A stretch of 64,000 nt of DNA from positions 2,232,001 to 2,296,000 of the forward strand of contig OY770021.1 in the NCBI GenBank assembly GCA_963669315.1. Direction: 5' to 3'. The notes under the pieces were generated by a model, which did not search any database, was not told the origin of the DNA, and saw only the letters and a list, made by a program, of their open reading frames with translations. Numbering within the stretch: position 1 is the first letter of the stretch; each line of letters starts with the position of its first letter. A program made the translations under genes and the position numbers. Below are positions 35,576 through 44,263 of this stretch, one piece after another. The stretch is from SZUA-547 sp963669315. GTDB lineage: Bacteria; Pseudomonadota; Alphaproteobacteria; Rhodobacterales; Rhodobacteraceae.

Positions 35576-36824
35576 CGCCCGCATTAGCCGAGGCGCGCTG
35601 GCCCGTCCGGGGCTGATCGCAGCGGCGCTCGCATTCGCGGGCCTTCCCCTCTACGTCCATGCGCCCCGGTTCTATGCGGAGGAAATGGCGGTCGGGCTGC
35701 CTGCGCTCGGCGGCGTTCTGCTGGTCGCGCGCGCGATCGACAGTTTGCAGGATCCGATCATCGGCTGGCTGGCCGACCGGTTTCACGCCTGGCGGGAAAT
35801 CTGGGCGATCGGCGCGGCAATCCTACTGGGCGTTGGCGTCGCGACGCTGTTCGCGCCGCCGGGCTGGGGCGATCCAATGATGCGTCTTATCCTTGGGTTG
35901 CTCGCAGCATTCACTGGCTTCAGCGCGCTTCAAATCGCGCTCTACGATCACGGACTAGCGCTGGCGAGCGCTGCGGGCGGCGGACACACGCGCGTCGCCC
36001 TTTGGCGTGAGGTCGGCGGTCTGGCCGGGGTTTGCCTCGCAACGCTCGTTCCGCCGCTTTTGGCCCTGGAGCTTGGCGCGCCGGCTTCTTATGTCGGCTA
36101 CGCGGTTGTTTTTGCGCTGATCGCTGTCGCGGCGATCTATGGCATGGCGGGCCACTGGCGCGCCTCGAGAGCCGCTGCTGTCGGCGTAGGCGGATTTAGA
36201 CGCGCCTTGACGACGCCTGGCGTCGCTCCGGTTCTCAGTCTCGGCTTTCTCAACGCGCTTCCGACAGCCGTGACTTCAACGCTTTTTCTGTTCTTCGTTG
36301 CGGACGTATTGCTGGCGAAGGCGCATGCCGGACCAACGCTTCTGCTGTTCTTCGTCGCCGCAGCGGCGGCCGCGCCCTTCTGGGCCAGGCTCGCCGATCG
36401 CGCCGGTCGAAGGCCTGCGCTCGCGGCGGGCATGACGCTTTCCATTCTCGTCTTCGGCTGGGCATATAGCCTCGGGCCGGGCGATATCGTTGAGTTCTAC
36501 GTCATCGCGATCGCTTCCGGCGCGGCGCTCGGCGCGGATATGACTTTGACCCCGGCCATGCTGGCCGCCCGGATCGAGGGCGATGGTGGGCGCGTCTTCG
36601 CGCTTTGGACCTTTCTGCAGAAATCAGCGCTCGCCTTGGGCGCGGGAATCACCTTGCCAGTTCTGGCGCTGGCTGGCTTCGACCCGGCCGCGCCAGTCGA
36701 CGCCAACGGACGCGAGGCGCTGTCCGTCGCTTACGCGTTGGTCCCTTGTTTGCTGAAGCTGGCCGCAATCGCCGCATTGGCGTTCATCTCAGAAGAAAGG
36801 GAGGTGCTCCGTGAGAGCAGGTAA
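35568..36824 (+). CDS. MFS transporter, GPH (MelB-like) family
   Basis: The 418-residue protein has about twelve membrane helices and the GPH signature region VARAIDSLQDPIIGWLADRF in the first half. GPH transporters move sugars or lysophospholipids with cations. In this lipid cluster a role in lipid or lysolipid movement is conceivable (inference). Tightly overlapped on both sides (35568 and 36811-36824). Homologous MFS genes are present in the Rhodobacter RpoE cluster. Confidence 0.75.
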   Translation: MTDARISRGALARPGLIAAALAFAGLPLYVHAPRFYAEEMAVGLPALGGVLLVARAIDSLQDPIIGWLADRFHAWREIWAIGAAILLGVGVATLFAPPGWGDPMMRLILGLLAAFTGFSALQIALYDHGLALASAAGGGHTRVALWREVGGLAGVCLATLVPPLLALELGAPASYVGYAVVFALIAVAAIYGMAGHWRASRAAAVGVGGFRRALTTPGVAPVLSLGFLNALPTAVTSTLFLFFVADVLLAKAHAGPTLLLFFVAAAAAAPFWARLADRAGRRPALAAGMTLSILVFGWAYSLGPGDIVEFYVIAIASGAALGADMTLTPAMLAARIEGDGGRVFALWTFLQKSALALGAGITLPVLALAGFDPAAPVDANGREALSVAYALVPCLLKLAAIAALAFISEEREVLRESR

Positions 36825-37350
36825 ATTCGCGCTCGCCCTGCTGGCGGCGGTTGGACTGTCAGCGTGCGGATCGCAAAAACTAGAGGACTACTCCGCCGAG
36901 ACTCCGACTCTGGATCTGCGCGAGTATTTGAACGGACCTCTCACAGCCTCCGGCGTCTTTTTCGGACTTTCCGATCGCGCGGAGCTCCGCTTTGTCGTTG
37001 ATATGGAGGGGACGTGGGAGGGGAAAATCGGCACGCTCGCCGAACAGTTCCGCTACAGCGATGGCAAGACGGAGGAGCGCATCTGGACGATCCGGTTCCA
37101 AGATGATGAACGCTTCACCGCGACCGCAGCCGATGTTGAAGGAGAGGCTGTAGGCGGACAGAGCGGCAACGCCGCCACCATGAGCTATCGATTGCGCCTT
37201 CCGCGCGACGACGGCGACGAGATCGTCGTGTCGATGGAGGACTGGTTCTACCTGCAAGAGGATGGAACTCTGATCAACCGGGCCGAAATGAGTAAATACG
37301 GCGTGACGGTTGGCGAACTGATCGTGGTCTTTCGCAAGTCGCCGGAATGA
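36811..37350 (+). CDS. DUF3833-family lipoprotein
   Basis: GTG 36811 starts a 179-residue protein with a lipoprotein signal; the lipobox LSAC places the modified Cys at residue 19. The mature part contains YLNGPLTASGVFFGLSDRAE and WFYLQEDGTLINRAEMSKYG, matching DUF3833. Probably anchored in the outer or inner membrane facing the periplasm. Function unknown, but the family tracks with CFA-linked lipid operons. Start and stop both overlap neighbours, the latter by ATGA. Confidence 0.8.
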   Translation: MRAGKFALALLAAVGLSACGSQKLEDYSAETPTLDLREYLNGPLTASGVFFGLSDRAELRFVVDMEGTWEGKIGTLAEQFRYSDGKTEERIWTIRFQDDERFTATAADVEGEAVGGQSGNAATMSYRLRLPRDDGDEIVVSMEDWFYLQEDGTLINRAEMSKYGVTVGELIVVFRKSPE

Positions 37351-38108
37351 CCACAATCACCGGAAAGCGTTATTGGCTGGTCGGCGCCAGCGCGGGAATC
37401 GGCCGGGCATTGGCGCTTGAACTCGCCCGCGCCGGGGCCGCGCTGGTTTTGTCGGCGCGGAACGCCCACGCGCTAGCGCAGTTGAAAAGCGATCTATCCG
37501 GCATCGGTCACAGCGTTGTGCCTTGTGACGTGACGGATAACAAGTCGGTAGTTGACGCTTTTCGCGAAGCAGGCGCAATCGACGGCGTGATCCTGTGCGC
37601 TGGGACTTATGAACCGATGTCCGCGCGCGACCCTGACATCGCGGCGTTGACCGATATGGTCGACGCCAACATATCGGGGGCGCTGCGGGTGCTTGCACAT
37701 GTGGCGCCGCAATTCCTGAAGCGAAACGCCGGGCACATCCTGCTCTTTGGCTCAATCTCTGGCTATCGGGGCCTTCCCGACGCCTGGGGATATGGCGCGA
37801 CCAAAGCCGCAATCATGCATCTGGCGGAAAACCTGCGCTGCGACCTGCGAGGATCGAGCGTGAAGGTGCAGATCTGCAATCCGGGCTTCGTCGAGTCCCG
37901 CCTTACGGACAAGAACGACTTCCCGATGCCCTTCATCCTGACGGCTGAGGAGGCCGCCCGGCGCATCTTGAAGGGAATGAAAAGCAACCGATTCGAGATC
38001 GCGTTCCCGTTCCTGTTCTCCTTCGCTCTTCGTCTGCTGTCCTGGCTGCCGCGCCCGCTCTACTTCGCGCTGGTGCGCGCTTTGGCCGGACGAAAGGCCG
38101 CCCAGTGA
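37347..38108 (+). CDS. short-chain dehydrogenase/reductase
   Basis: A 253-residue SDR with cofactor motif GASAGIGRALALELARAG, NAG-equivalent LCAGTYEPM, catalytic Ser in FGSISGYRGLP and YGATKAA (Tyr-x3-Lys). The C-terminal roughly 30 residues are hydrophobic and arginine-rich (FALRLLSWLPRPLYFALVRA), suggesting membrane association. Last of the overlapping run; a short inverted repeat (GGGCTTGAGCCC, 38160-38171) follows before the CFA-type gene. Likely a reductase in the same lipid pathway. Confidence 0.8.
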   Translation: MTTITGKRYWLVGASAGIGRALALELARAGAALVLSARNAHALAQLKSDLSGIGHSVVPCDVTDNKSVVDAFREAGAIDGVILCAGTYEPMSARDPDIAALTDMVDANISGALRVLAHVAPQFLKRNAGHILLFGSISGYRGLPDAWGYGATKAAIMHLAENLRCDLRGSSVKVQICNPGFVESRLTDKNDFPMPFILTAEEAARRILKGMKSNRFEIAFPFLFSFALRLLSWLPRPLYFALVRALAGRKAAQ

Positions 38109-38275
38109 TCAGATCGCACTCATCCGCTCAGTTGGAGCCAACCAGCTAAGGATCATCACGGGCTTGAGCCCATTTGTAAAAACCGCCGCATTGGCGACCG
38201 CGCTTGAGGAGCTACATGGTACATATTGAAGAGTTCAGCCCCCAACCGAACCAACATACTGTTGGAGGATGTGCG

Positions 38276-39484
38276 ATGTCACTCATCAGCGCAAAAGATC
38301 AGCCGGACCTGCCGCGCAGGTTTGAAATGTGCTTTGCAATCTTTCGGAGGTTGTCCGCCGGAACGATCGAGATTTCATTGCCAGATGGTCGCCACTTCTC
38401 CGCAAGGGGAGAGAATCCCGGTCCGACCGGCCGGATCAATGTGGCCAATCCGGAGTTCTTCACGCGCCTGATCCGCGACGGCGAGATCGGGTTTCCGGAG
38501 ATGTTCATGGAGGGGTGGTGGACGACGCCCGACCTTCAGCAGCTGCTCGATGTGCTCCTGATGAACAATGAGCAGGTCGCCCGCGCGTTTCCCGGCGCCG
38601 CGCTTATTCGTTTCTATGAAAGGTTGCGCCACAGATTGCGCGGCAACTCGAAGGCCGGATCCAGGCGGAATATCGCCTATCACTATGACCTCGGAAACGA
38701 CTTCTACCGCCTCTGGCTCGACGATACGATGACCTACTCTTCAGCGATATTCTCGGATCAGGATCAGTCGCTGGTTGACGCCCAGTGGAATAAATACGGC
38801 GCGATCTGCGATCAGATGAACGTGAAATCCGATGATCACGTGCTTGAGATCGGCTGCGGCTGGGGCGGATTCGCCGAATACGCCATCCGCCAGCGCGGCG
38901 CCCGGGTCACGGGCGTCACGCTCAGCCGCGAGCAGCACGACTATGCGCGCAAACGCCTGTTCGAGGCGGGGCTCGCCGAACGCGCGGAGATCGAGATCCG
39001 CGACTACCGGGATCTGGATGGCGAATTTGACGGCGTGGCGTCAATCGAGATGTTCGAGGCGGTCGGTGAAAAATACTGGCCGCAATACTTTCAGACCCTG
39101 CATCAGCGGCTTCGGCCGGGACGGACCGCGACGCTGCAAGTCATCACGGTCGCCGACCGCCTCTACGATCAGTACCGAAGCAGCGCCGACTTCATTCAGA
39201 AGTACATCTTTCCCGGCGGGATGCTGCCTTCGCCCACCGCGCTGCGCCGAGAGGCCGAGTCAGCGGGATTCGATATCCTTGGCTCGCTGGAGTTCGGGGA
39301 AAGCTATTCCCGGACGCTCAGGGAATGGCGGGCGGCGTTCAATGCAAACTGGCGCTCGATATCGGAGCTGGGCTTCGACGAGCGTTTCTACCGAATGTGG
39401 AACTTCTATCTGGCCGTCTGCGCCGCCTGCTTTAAAGTTCGCACGAGCGATGTGACGCAAATATCCCTTTGCAGAAATCCGTGA
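38276..39484 (+). CDS. cyclopropane-fatty-acid synthase family SAM methyltransferase
   Basis: The 402-residue protein has an N-terminal lipid-binding part, then IAYHYDLGNDFYRLWLDDTM, the SAM motif VLEIGCGWGGFAEYAIR, VASIEMFEAVGEKYW and the late YSRTLREWR typical of CFA synthases. These add a methylene or methyl group to unsaturated phospholipid acyl chains. In R. sphaeroides CFA-like enzymes of the RpoE regulon take part in methylated or furan fatty acid formation. Start ATG 38276 has GGAGG seven bases upstream; longer starts at 38204 or 38216 lack one. It may be read from the operon or from its own promoter. Confidence 0.85.
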   Translation: MSLISAKDQPDLPRRFEMCFAIFRRLSAGTIEISLPDGRHFSARGENPGPTGRINVANPEFFTRLIRDGEIGFPEMFMEGWWTTPDLQQLLDVLLMNNEQVARAFPGAALIRFYERLRHRLRGNSKAGSRRNIAYHYDLGNDFYRLWLDDTMTYSSAIFSDQDQSLVDAQWNKYGAICDQMNVKSDDHVLEIGCGWGGFAEYAIRQRGARVTGVTLSREQHDYARKRLFEAGLAERAEIEIRDYRDLDGEFDGVASIEMFEAVGEKYWPQYFQTLHQRLRPGRTATLQVITVADRLYDQYRSSADFIQKYIFPGGMLPSPTALRREAESAGFDILGSLEFGESYSRTLREWRAAFNANWRSISELGFDERFYRMWNFYLAVCAACFKVRTSDVTQISLCRNP

Positions 39485-39723
39485 GACGAGTTCTAGCCAG
39501 CTGTCTCATGTCCCGCGTCAGCGCTTATGGGATTACCTGAGTTGATTGCGTAACGGATGGTTTCCAGTTCATCGTAAACTCCAGAAGTGTCAATGGCGCC
39601 CGAACTTCCGTCCAGTTGGGCGCCCGAACACCCGGCCAGCTGAGTGGATCGGTCTGATCCAGCGCCAAGGGCGCGCTGACCGTCAAGAGTCAGAGCGCGC
39701 CCGTGGTTGAGCCGGGGAGTTGT

Positions 39724-40494
39724 TCAGATGGCTTTGCGAGCCCGGCTTTGCGCCAGGCGGTAGGACCGGCCGTTCATCTCAAGAATGTGGACATGGTGGG
39801 TGAGCCTGTCGAGAAGGGCTCCGGTGAGGCGTTCTTCGCCGAGGATCGAGGTCCATTCGTCGAAGGGCAGGTTCGAGGTGATGATGGTGGCGCCGCGTTC
39901 GTAGCGCTGGCTGATCAACTCGAACAGCAGTTCTGCGCCGGTCTTTGAGAGCGGGACGAAGCCGAGCTCATCGATGATCAGCAGCTCGACCGTCGCCATC
40001 TGCTTCTGGAGACGCAGGAGACGTCTTTCGTCGCGGGCCTCGATCAGCTCATGCACGATTGCGGCGGCGGCGGCGAAGCGGGTCTTGATCCCGCGCTGGC
40101 AGGCGGCCAGGCCGATCCCGAGGGCGACATGGGTCTTGCCGACGCCGGACGGGCCGAGGGCGATGACGTTCTCCCGTCGGCTGACGAACTCGCCGCGGGC
40201 AAGGTTCAGGACGAGTTTCTTGTTCAATTGCGGGATGGCGTCGAAATCGAAGCTCTCCAGGCTCTTGATCGCCGGGAACCTGGCGGCCTTGATGCGCCGA
40301 TCGATCATCCGCGCCTCCCGATCCAGCAGCTCCAGTTCGATCAGCCGGGCGAGATAGCGGACATGGTCGACATTCTCCTCGGCGCATTGCCGGGCGATCT
40401 TCTCATGCTCGCGCAGCACGGTGGGGAGCTTCAGTTTCTTCAGGTGATGGCGCAGCAGGATTTCCGGCGCTTCGTTCGTCGCGGCGCTCATCAC
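39724..40494 (-). CDS. istB: IstB ATPase, IS21 helper
   Basis: A full-length 256-residue IstB: N-terminal helical part (LKKLKLPTVLREHEKIARQ), Walker A GPSGVGKTHVALGIG (about residue 110), Walker B LLIIDELGFVPLS and sensor TSNLPFDEW. It loads and stimulates the IstA transposase. Its start overlaps the istA stop by four bases, as usual in IS21. The final 64 codons are nearly identical to the fragment at 3264-3458. Confidence 0.9.
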   Translation of the reverse strand: MMSAATNEAPEILLRHHLKKLKLPTVLREHEKIARQCAEENVDHVRYLARLIELELLDREARMIDRRIKAARFPAIKSLESFDFDAIPQLNKKLVLNLARGEFVSRRENVIALGPSGVGKTHVALGIGLAACQRGIKTRFAAAAAIVHELIEARDERRLLRLQKQMATVELLIIDELGFVPLSKTGAELLFELISQRYERGATIITSNLPFDEWTSILGEERLTGALLDRLTHHVHILEMNGRSYRLAQSRARKAI

Positions 40495-42044
40495 ATCGCT
40501 CCGGCCATCAGAGCCATGTAGTCGGCCGGGTTGGTCGCCGCGACGGCGGAGACGGGCAGATGCGGGTACTCCTTCAGGTCCAGCCGCGGCGGGCGGTTCT
40601 CGGTTTTGCAGAGCGCCAGATGCTTCACCGCGTCGGCGCTGATCGCCCCGAGCTCCAGCGCGTCGCGCACGGCGGATCGGACCACGGGCTCGGGGAAGAC
40701 CTTGAACAGCTGCAGCACCTGCACGAACTCGCGCTTGCCGGCGGATCTGCGGTTCCTCTGGCTGAGCCGCGCCTCCAGGAGGCGGCGCAGCCGGTCGAAG
40801 TCATCGCCCAGATCCCAGCCCTGCAGGGGCGCGGCCTGATCGAGGGCCCCCACCTTGCGCTCGATCAGATCGAGATAATGCAGCGGGTCGAAGACGAAGT
40901 CCTCGGCGGCGTAGGAGCGTCTGTGGCGGGCGATCTCCTCGGCGCCCGCTTCGATGACGATCTCATCGACATAGGCTTTGACCATCACGTCCCTGTGGGC
41001 GTAGGCGACGGGAACCGAGTAGTCCGTGTTTTTGTAGCGGACCAGCGCCAGGCTGCTCGCCCGGCCGGGCCGCTTATGGCAGGCCTCGAACGGCGTCGCC
41101 GGCAGATCCATGAACGCCGCCCGATCCGCGTCCAGCCGGGCGCCGATGCTGGCGCTTTCCACCCCGCGCAGCACCGCCGACAGGCGCTCCCGGCAGCGCT
41201 CCAGCAGCGTCGCGTTCAGCGTCTCAATGTCCGGCGCGTTCGGGATCGGAACCACGAACGTCCTCCGCGCGAAGCCGACCATGCCTTCGACCTTGCCGTT
41301 CGCCATTGTCTCTCGGACCAATGGCGCTCCAAAGGCTCACTCGTTGCCTCGGCCAGGGCGGCCGAACCGGTCCTCGAACAGGTAATGCGACTGCAAGGCC
41401 TCGAACATCCGGCTGCGCTTGCGGGTTCCGTCGCCAAGAATCTTCGCCACCGCCAGCTTCGTGTTGTCGTAGAGAATAGAGAGGGGAACGCCGCCGAAAA
41501 AGTCGAAGGCCTCGACATGCCCGTCGCAGAACGCCTCCGCCGTCTCGGCGTGATACGCCTTCACGAAAACCGCGTCGCTCTGCGGCAGGCTCACCACGAA
41601 GAACCGCACCTTCCGCTCGACCCCGCCAAGCACGACGGTCGCTTCGCCGAAGTCGGCCTGCGCCTGGCCCGGGGGATGCGCGAGCGGAACAAAGGCCTCC
41701 TTCAGGTGCTGGCGCCGAGGGCGCACATGGTCCCGCACCGTCGTGTAGCCGCCCTCGAACCCGCGCTCATCGCGAAGCCGCTCGAAGATCCGCCGCACCG
41801 TGTGTCGCTGCTTCTTCGGAACCTCCCGGTCCGAGATCAGGATCTGATCAACGAAATCCGCGTGCGCGTCCATCCGGCTGCGTGGCCGCTGCGACTTCAG
41901 CCGATAACCAGGCGGTTCGGAGAACCGCAACATCTTCGACACCGTCGCCCGATCGATCCCGAAAGCCAGCGCCGCTTCCCGCTCGCTCATCCCGTCGCGC
42001 AGAACCGCCCGCCGGACACGATGATAAATCTCCAACCCGTACAT
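40491..42044 (-). pseudogene. istA: IstA transposase split by an in-frame TGA
   Basis: The N-terminal half (42044 to 41340, MYGLEIYHRVRRAVLRDGMS, DDE residues in QAQADFGEATVVL and ILYDNTKLAV) ends in TGA at 41337-41339 after FGRPGRGNE. The same frame resumes (AFGAPLVRETMANGKVEGMV) and runs to 40491 with the C-terminal region. Family proteins read straight from GRPG-GN to KVEG, so about 36 extra bases have been gained here, and they carry the stop. Within them CGCCATTG and CAATGGCG form an inverted repeat around ten bases. Readthrough would be needed for a full transposase. Confidence 0.75.
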
Positions 42045-42159
42045 CCCCGCCTCAAATCAAACCTCAATGGTTCGAGACTTCCACGTGGCGGGTTTTTACG
42101 CCGCCCGCAGCGAAGACATTCCGCCGCTCCCGTGGTTGGATTTACAGGCGCCCTCTACA

Positions 42160-42375
42160 TTTGATCTTGGCGCGGACAGAAAGAGGGATGGCGTCTGCGC
42201 GCGAGACGGCCTTGTTAACCGCGCGCTTGGTGACGCCGGTTGCTTTGGCCGTCTCGGTCGCGAAACCCTCGGGTCGCCCACGCCCATTATTTTCGGGAAC
42301 ACTGTTCCCACTATTCGCCCGCGCCTCCCAAAGCTCTTTTCGCTTCTGATGATGTTCTGCGAGTTCGGTCGGGGT
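42160..42375 (-). pseudogene. ParB-like fragment, copy 2, interrupted by IS21
   Basis: Minus-strand frame DQTELTPTELAEHHQKRKEL, WEARANSGNSVPENNGRGRP, EGFATETAKATGVTKRAVNK, AVSRADAIPLSVRAKIK, which runs into the IS21 left end at 42159. It is the post-N-terminal HTH part of a plasmid- or phage-type ParB-like protein; both ends are missing. Copy 1 at 1908-2110 shares the last 60 residues. Confidence 0.6.
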
Positions 42376-42393
42376 TAATTCTGTTTGGTCGAC

Positions 42394-42744
42394 CTAACCA
42401 TCCTGCGCCAGAGGAACAATCGCACTCACAATGAATAACGTTGCGAAAAGACCGCCAAATATCCATATCACGGTGCTTGACATCCAATACATCGTGTCAA
42501 AAACGTTTTTATCTTTTTTTCTCTTTGACTCTCGAATCCTGAGTTCAAACAAGTTTTTGTATCCTGTGTGGTGCATTACTTGCCAAGCAACACACAATAA
42601 AATGCCAGAAATTGATGCTGTTGTTTGAATGGTTTCTTTGTCTGTGGCGGCGGCACCGACAAATATGATCGATACTGAAAAGGCCATCGATTGGAACCTT
42701 TTCCAAATTGTGGATATCTCAACGTCCGAAGATGGAGTTTTCAT
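42394..42744 (-). CDS. small membrane protein, unknown function
   Basis: The 116-residue protein has two or three hydrophobic helices: FSVSIIFVGAAAT and ISGILLCVAWQVM in the first half and VIWIFGGLFATLFIVSAIV near the C-terminus, with a basic loop RIRESKRKKDKN between. The gene is clearly more AT-rich than its surroundings, suggesting import. Family not recognised. It lies between the ParB-like remnant and another small membrane gene. Confidence 0.5.
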   Translation of the reverse strand: MKTPSSDVEISTIWKRFQSMAFSVSIIFVGAAATDKETIQTTASISGILLCVAWQVMHHTGYKNLFELRIRESKRKKDKNVFDTMYWMSSTVIWIFGGLFATLFIVSAIVPLAQDG

Positions 42745-42801
42745 TTTGATCGCTTAACCCCCTCGACATTAGTCTCACCATCAGCCCGCTGCCGCTTCTT
42801 T

Positions 42802-42939
42802 CTACGAAATGAACACCCATATTACCCCACCGAGAACCAGTATCGCGACAACGATGCCAACAATCTCTAGGCTGCGCTGACAGGCCCATCCCTCAGCGCG
42901 TTCTAGCCATGTGGGTTTGTCGTTCATGGGTTTGCTCAT
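42802..42939 (-). CDS. 45-residue single-pass membrane peptide
   Basis: From ATG 42939 the frame reads MSKPMNDKPTWLERAEGWAC, then a helix IVGIVVAILVLGGVIWVFI to TAG at 42802. A cytoplasmic charged head and one membrane helix are predicted. A decayed paralogue lies at 2475-2605, and conservation of RAEGWACQRS between them supports a real gene. No ribosome site is strong; M5 is an alternative start. Function unknown. Confidence 0.45.
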   Translation of the reverse strand: MSKPMNDKPTWLERAEGWACQRSLEIVGIVVAILVLGGVIWVFIS

Positions 42940-43052
42940 AGAGGAATTAATAGCATTTCGTTGGCTCCGACCGAATTAGCTTCTCGCCGATCTCCCAAAA
43001 CTGGCGGTAGCTGTGTGATAGCTTCAGCAAGCCAAATAAAGAGGAGGATGCT

Positions 43053-43337
43053 ATGCGTATGATGTTGCGTTGGACCGTGCCAGTCGAGGCAGGAAACAAA
43101 GCCATCGAAGAAGGAAAGATGCTTTCCACGGTTTCGGCGCTTATGGAGAAACTGAAGCCTGAAGCTGCGTACTTCTGGCCAGAGAACGGCGAGCGCTCTG
43201 CCATGCTCGTCTTCGACATGGCTGATCCGTCCGAAATTCCAAAGATAGCGGAAGGACTCTTTGAGAATTTAAACGCCGCAGTCTCGTTTAACCCAGTGAT
43301 GAATCCAGATGATTTGAAGAGGGGATTGGGAGGTTAG
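43053..43337 (+). CDS. DUF3303-like small protein
   Basis: The 94-residue soluble protein starts MRMMLRWTVPVEAGNKAIEE and contains PEAAYFWPENGERSAMLVFD, DPSEIPKIAEGLF and SFNPVMNPDDL. This is the ferredoxin-like dimeric alpha-beta-barrel type found in small stress-linked proteins (some databases label them DUF3303). ATG 43053 has AGGAGG five bases upstream. A terminator-like hairpin follows at 43389-43410. Function unknown. Confidence 0.6.
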   Translation: MRMMLRWTVPVEAGNKAIEEGKMLSTVSALMEKLKPEAAYFWPENGERSAMLVFDMADPSEIPKIAEGLFENLNAAVSFNPVMNPDDLKRGLGG

Positions 43338-43388
43338 GCGTGGGATCTACTGCTGCAGCAGTAAATCAATGTACATCGCAAACAAAGA

Positions 43389-43410
43389 GCCCCGACCGTT
43401 TGGCCGGGGC
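43389..43410. terminator. hairpin between convergent genes
   Basis: GCCCCG ACC gttt GGC CGGGGC forms a stem of about eight pairs between the small gene at 43053 and the convergent SDR gene. No T-run follows on the plus strand, but it is well placed as a bidirectional terminator. Confidence 0.55.
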
Positions 43411-43475
43411 TTCGATAGCTCAATTGCACATCTGCTTTGGTAGCAGAGGGTCATTGCGCGATAGCACTCATTATC

Positions 43476-44177
43476 TCACCAAGTCTCGCCAAACGGGCGG
43501 AGGTCGATTTCAAACGTCCAAGTGCTCTCCGGCTGCGTCGCCAAGTAGTAAAACGCTTCCGCGACATGCTCCGCACGCAGGAAGAAGTCCGCGGGCTTGT
43601 CGGGCATTCGCTGCTTCGTCGACTCAAGATCAACCATGCCGTCCAGGATCACATAGGCGACATGAATTTTTTCAGGCCCCAATTGTTTTGCGAGAGACTG
43701 CGCCAAACTCCGCTGCGCCGCTTTCGCAGAGGCGAACGCGGTAGTCTGCAAACCGCCCCGCCATGCCGCAGTCGCTCCGGTTACGACGATCGAACCACCG
43801 CCGAGTTCTCTCATCTGTGGCAACGCGGCCTTGGTGGCGAGTAGCAGACCGCGCGTGTTGACCTCCCACGCATTCTGGAAATCGCCGATGGACACGTTGT
43901 CCACCGGGCCCCACGTACCGGAACCGGCGTTGTAGGCAACGACGGAGACAGCTCCAAAATCGGCCTTTATGTCCGCGAAGACTTTCTCGGCCGCGTCCTT
44001 GTCTGAGGCGTCATAGGCGTAGGCCTTCGCGGTTTCCAACTCAGTCGCAAGCGGCGCAAGCTTCTCCACGCTCCGCGCGCAAAGCGCTACGGCATAGCCT
44101 TCAGCTGCGAATTTTCGGGCGATGGCCGCTCCGTTCCCCGGCCCTACTCCAATGACAACGCAAACAGACTTGGCCAT
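43476..44177 (-). CDS. atypical SDR-family protein
   Basis: The 233-residue protein has an SDR fold with an unusual cofactor loop VVIGVGPGNGAAIARKF and VAYNAGSGTWGPV. The usual Tyr-x3-Lys is replaced by AFASAKAAQ, with Phe at the Tyr position (codon TTC). I recall a subgroup of SDR proteins with FASAK, so this may be a family trait rather than a mutation. Loss of the Tyr argues against ordinary reductase activity. Converges with the gene at 43053. Confidence 0.75.
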   Translation of the reverse strand: MAKSVCVVIGVGPGNGAAIARKFAAEGYAVALCARSVEKLAPLATELETAKAYAYDASDKDAAEKVFADIKADFGAVSVVAYNAGSGTWGPVDNVSIGDFQNAWEVNTRGLLLATKAALPQMRELGGGSIVVTGATAAWRGGLQTTAFASAKAAQRSLAQSLAKQLGPEKIHVAYVILDGMVDLESTKQRMPDKPADFFLRAEHVAEAFYYLATQPESTWTFEIDLRPFGETW

Positions 44178-44212
44178 CAGTCTATCCTCCCAATTTCAAT
44201 TGTCCTTCATGA

Positions 44213-44263
44213 GCCGAACACCGGCACCCCGCCGTTCTCTTCAATGAACTGAACGCCTGCGGG
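44213..44263 (-). pseudogene. C-terminal scrap of a second XRE regulator
   Basis: Directly behind the XRE stop the reverse strand reads AGVQFIEENGGVPVFGS, a diverged repeat of the XRE C-terminus AGVVFIPENGGGVGVRF. It has no start and looks like the tail of a lost paralogue. Confidence 0.4.

Larger units (their letters stand above)
39588..42159 (-). mobile_element. IS21-family element, nearly complete
   Basis: The 2572-bp element has imperfect inverted ends TGTCAATGGCGCC (39588) and, read in reverse, TGTAGAGGGCGCC (42159). It encodes istA and istB on the minus strand. No short target duplication is evident on either side. It interrupts a ParB-like fragment at 42160. Two nested partial copies lie at 2661-3477. 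Confidence 0.85.

Noticed and set aside
38160..38171. Strong terminator before the CFA-type gene
   Set aside because: GGGCTTGAGCCC gives only a 4-bp stem and no T-run, so read-through from the lipid operon is still likely.
40560..42164. 534-codon open frame on the plus strand
   Set aside because: It is antisense to istA, is low in recognisable motifs and is explained by GC-rich codon bias of the transposase strand.
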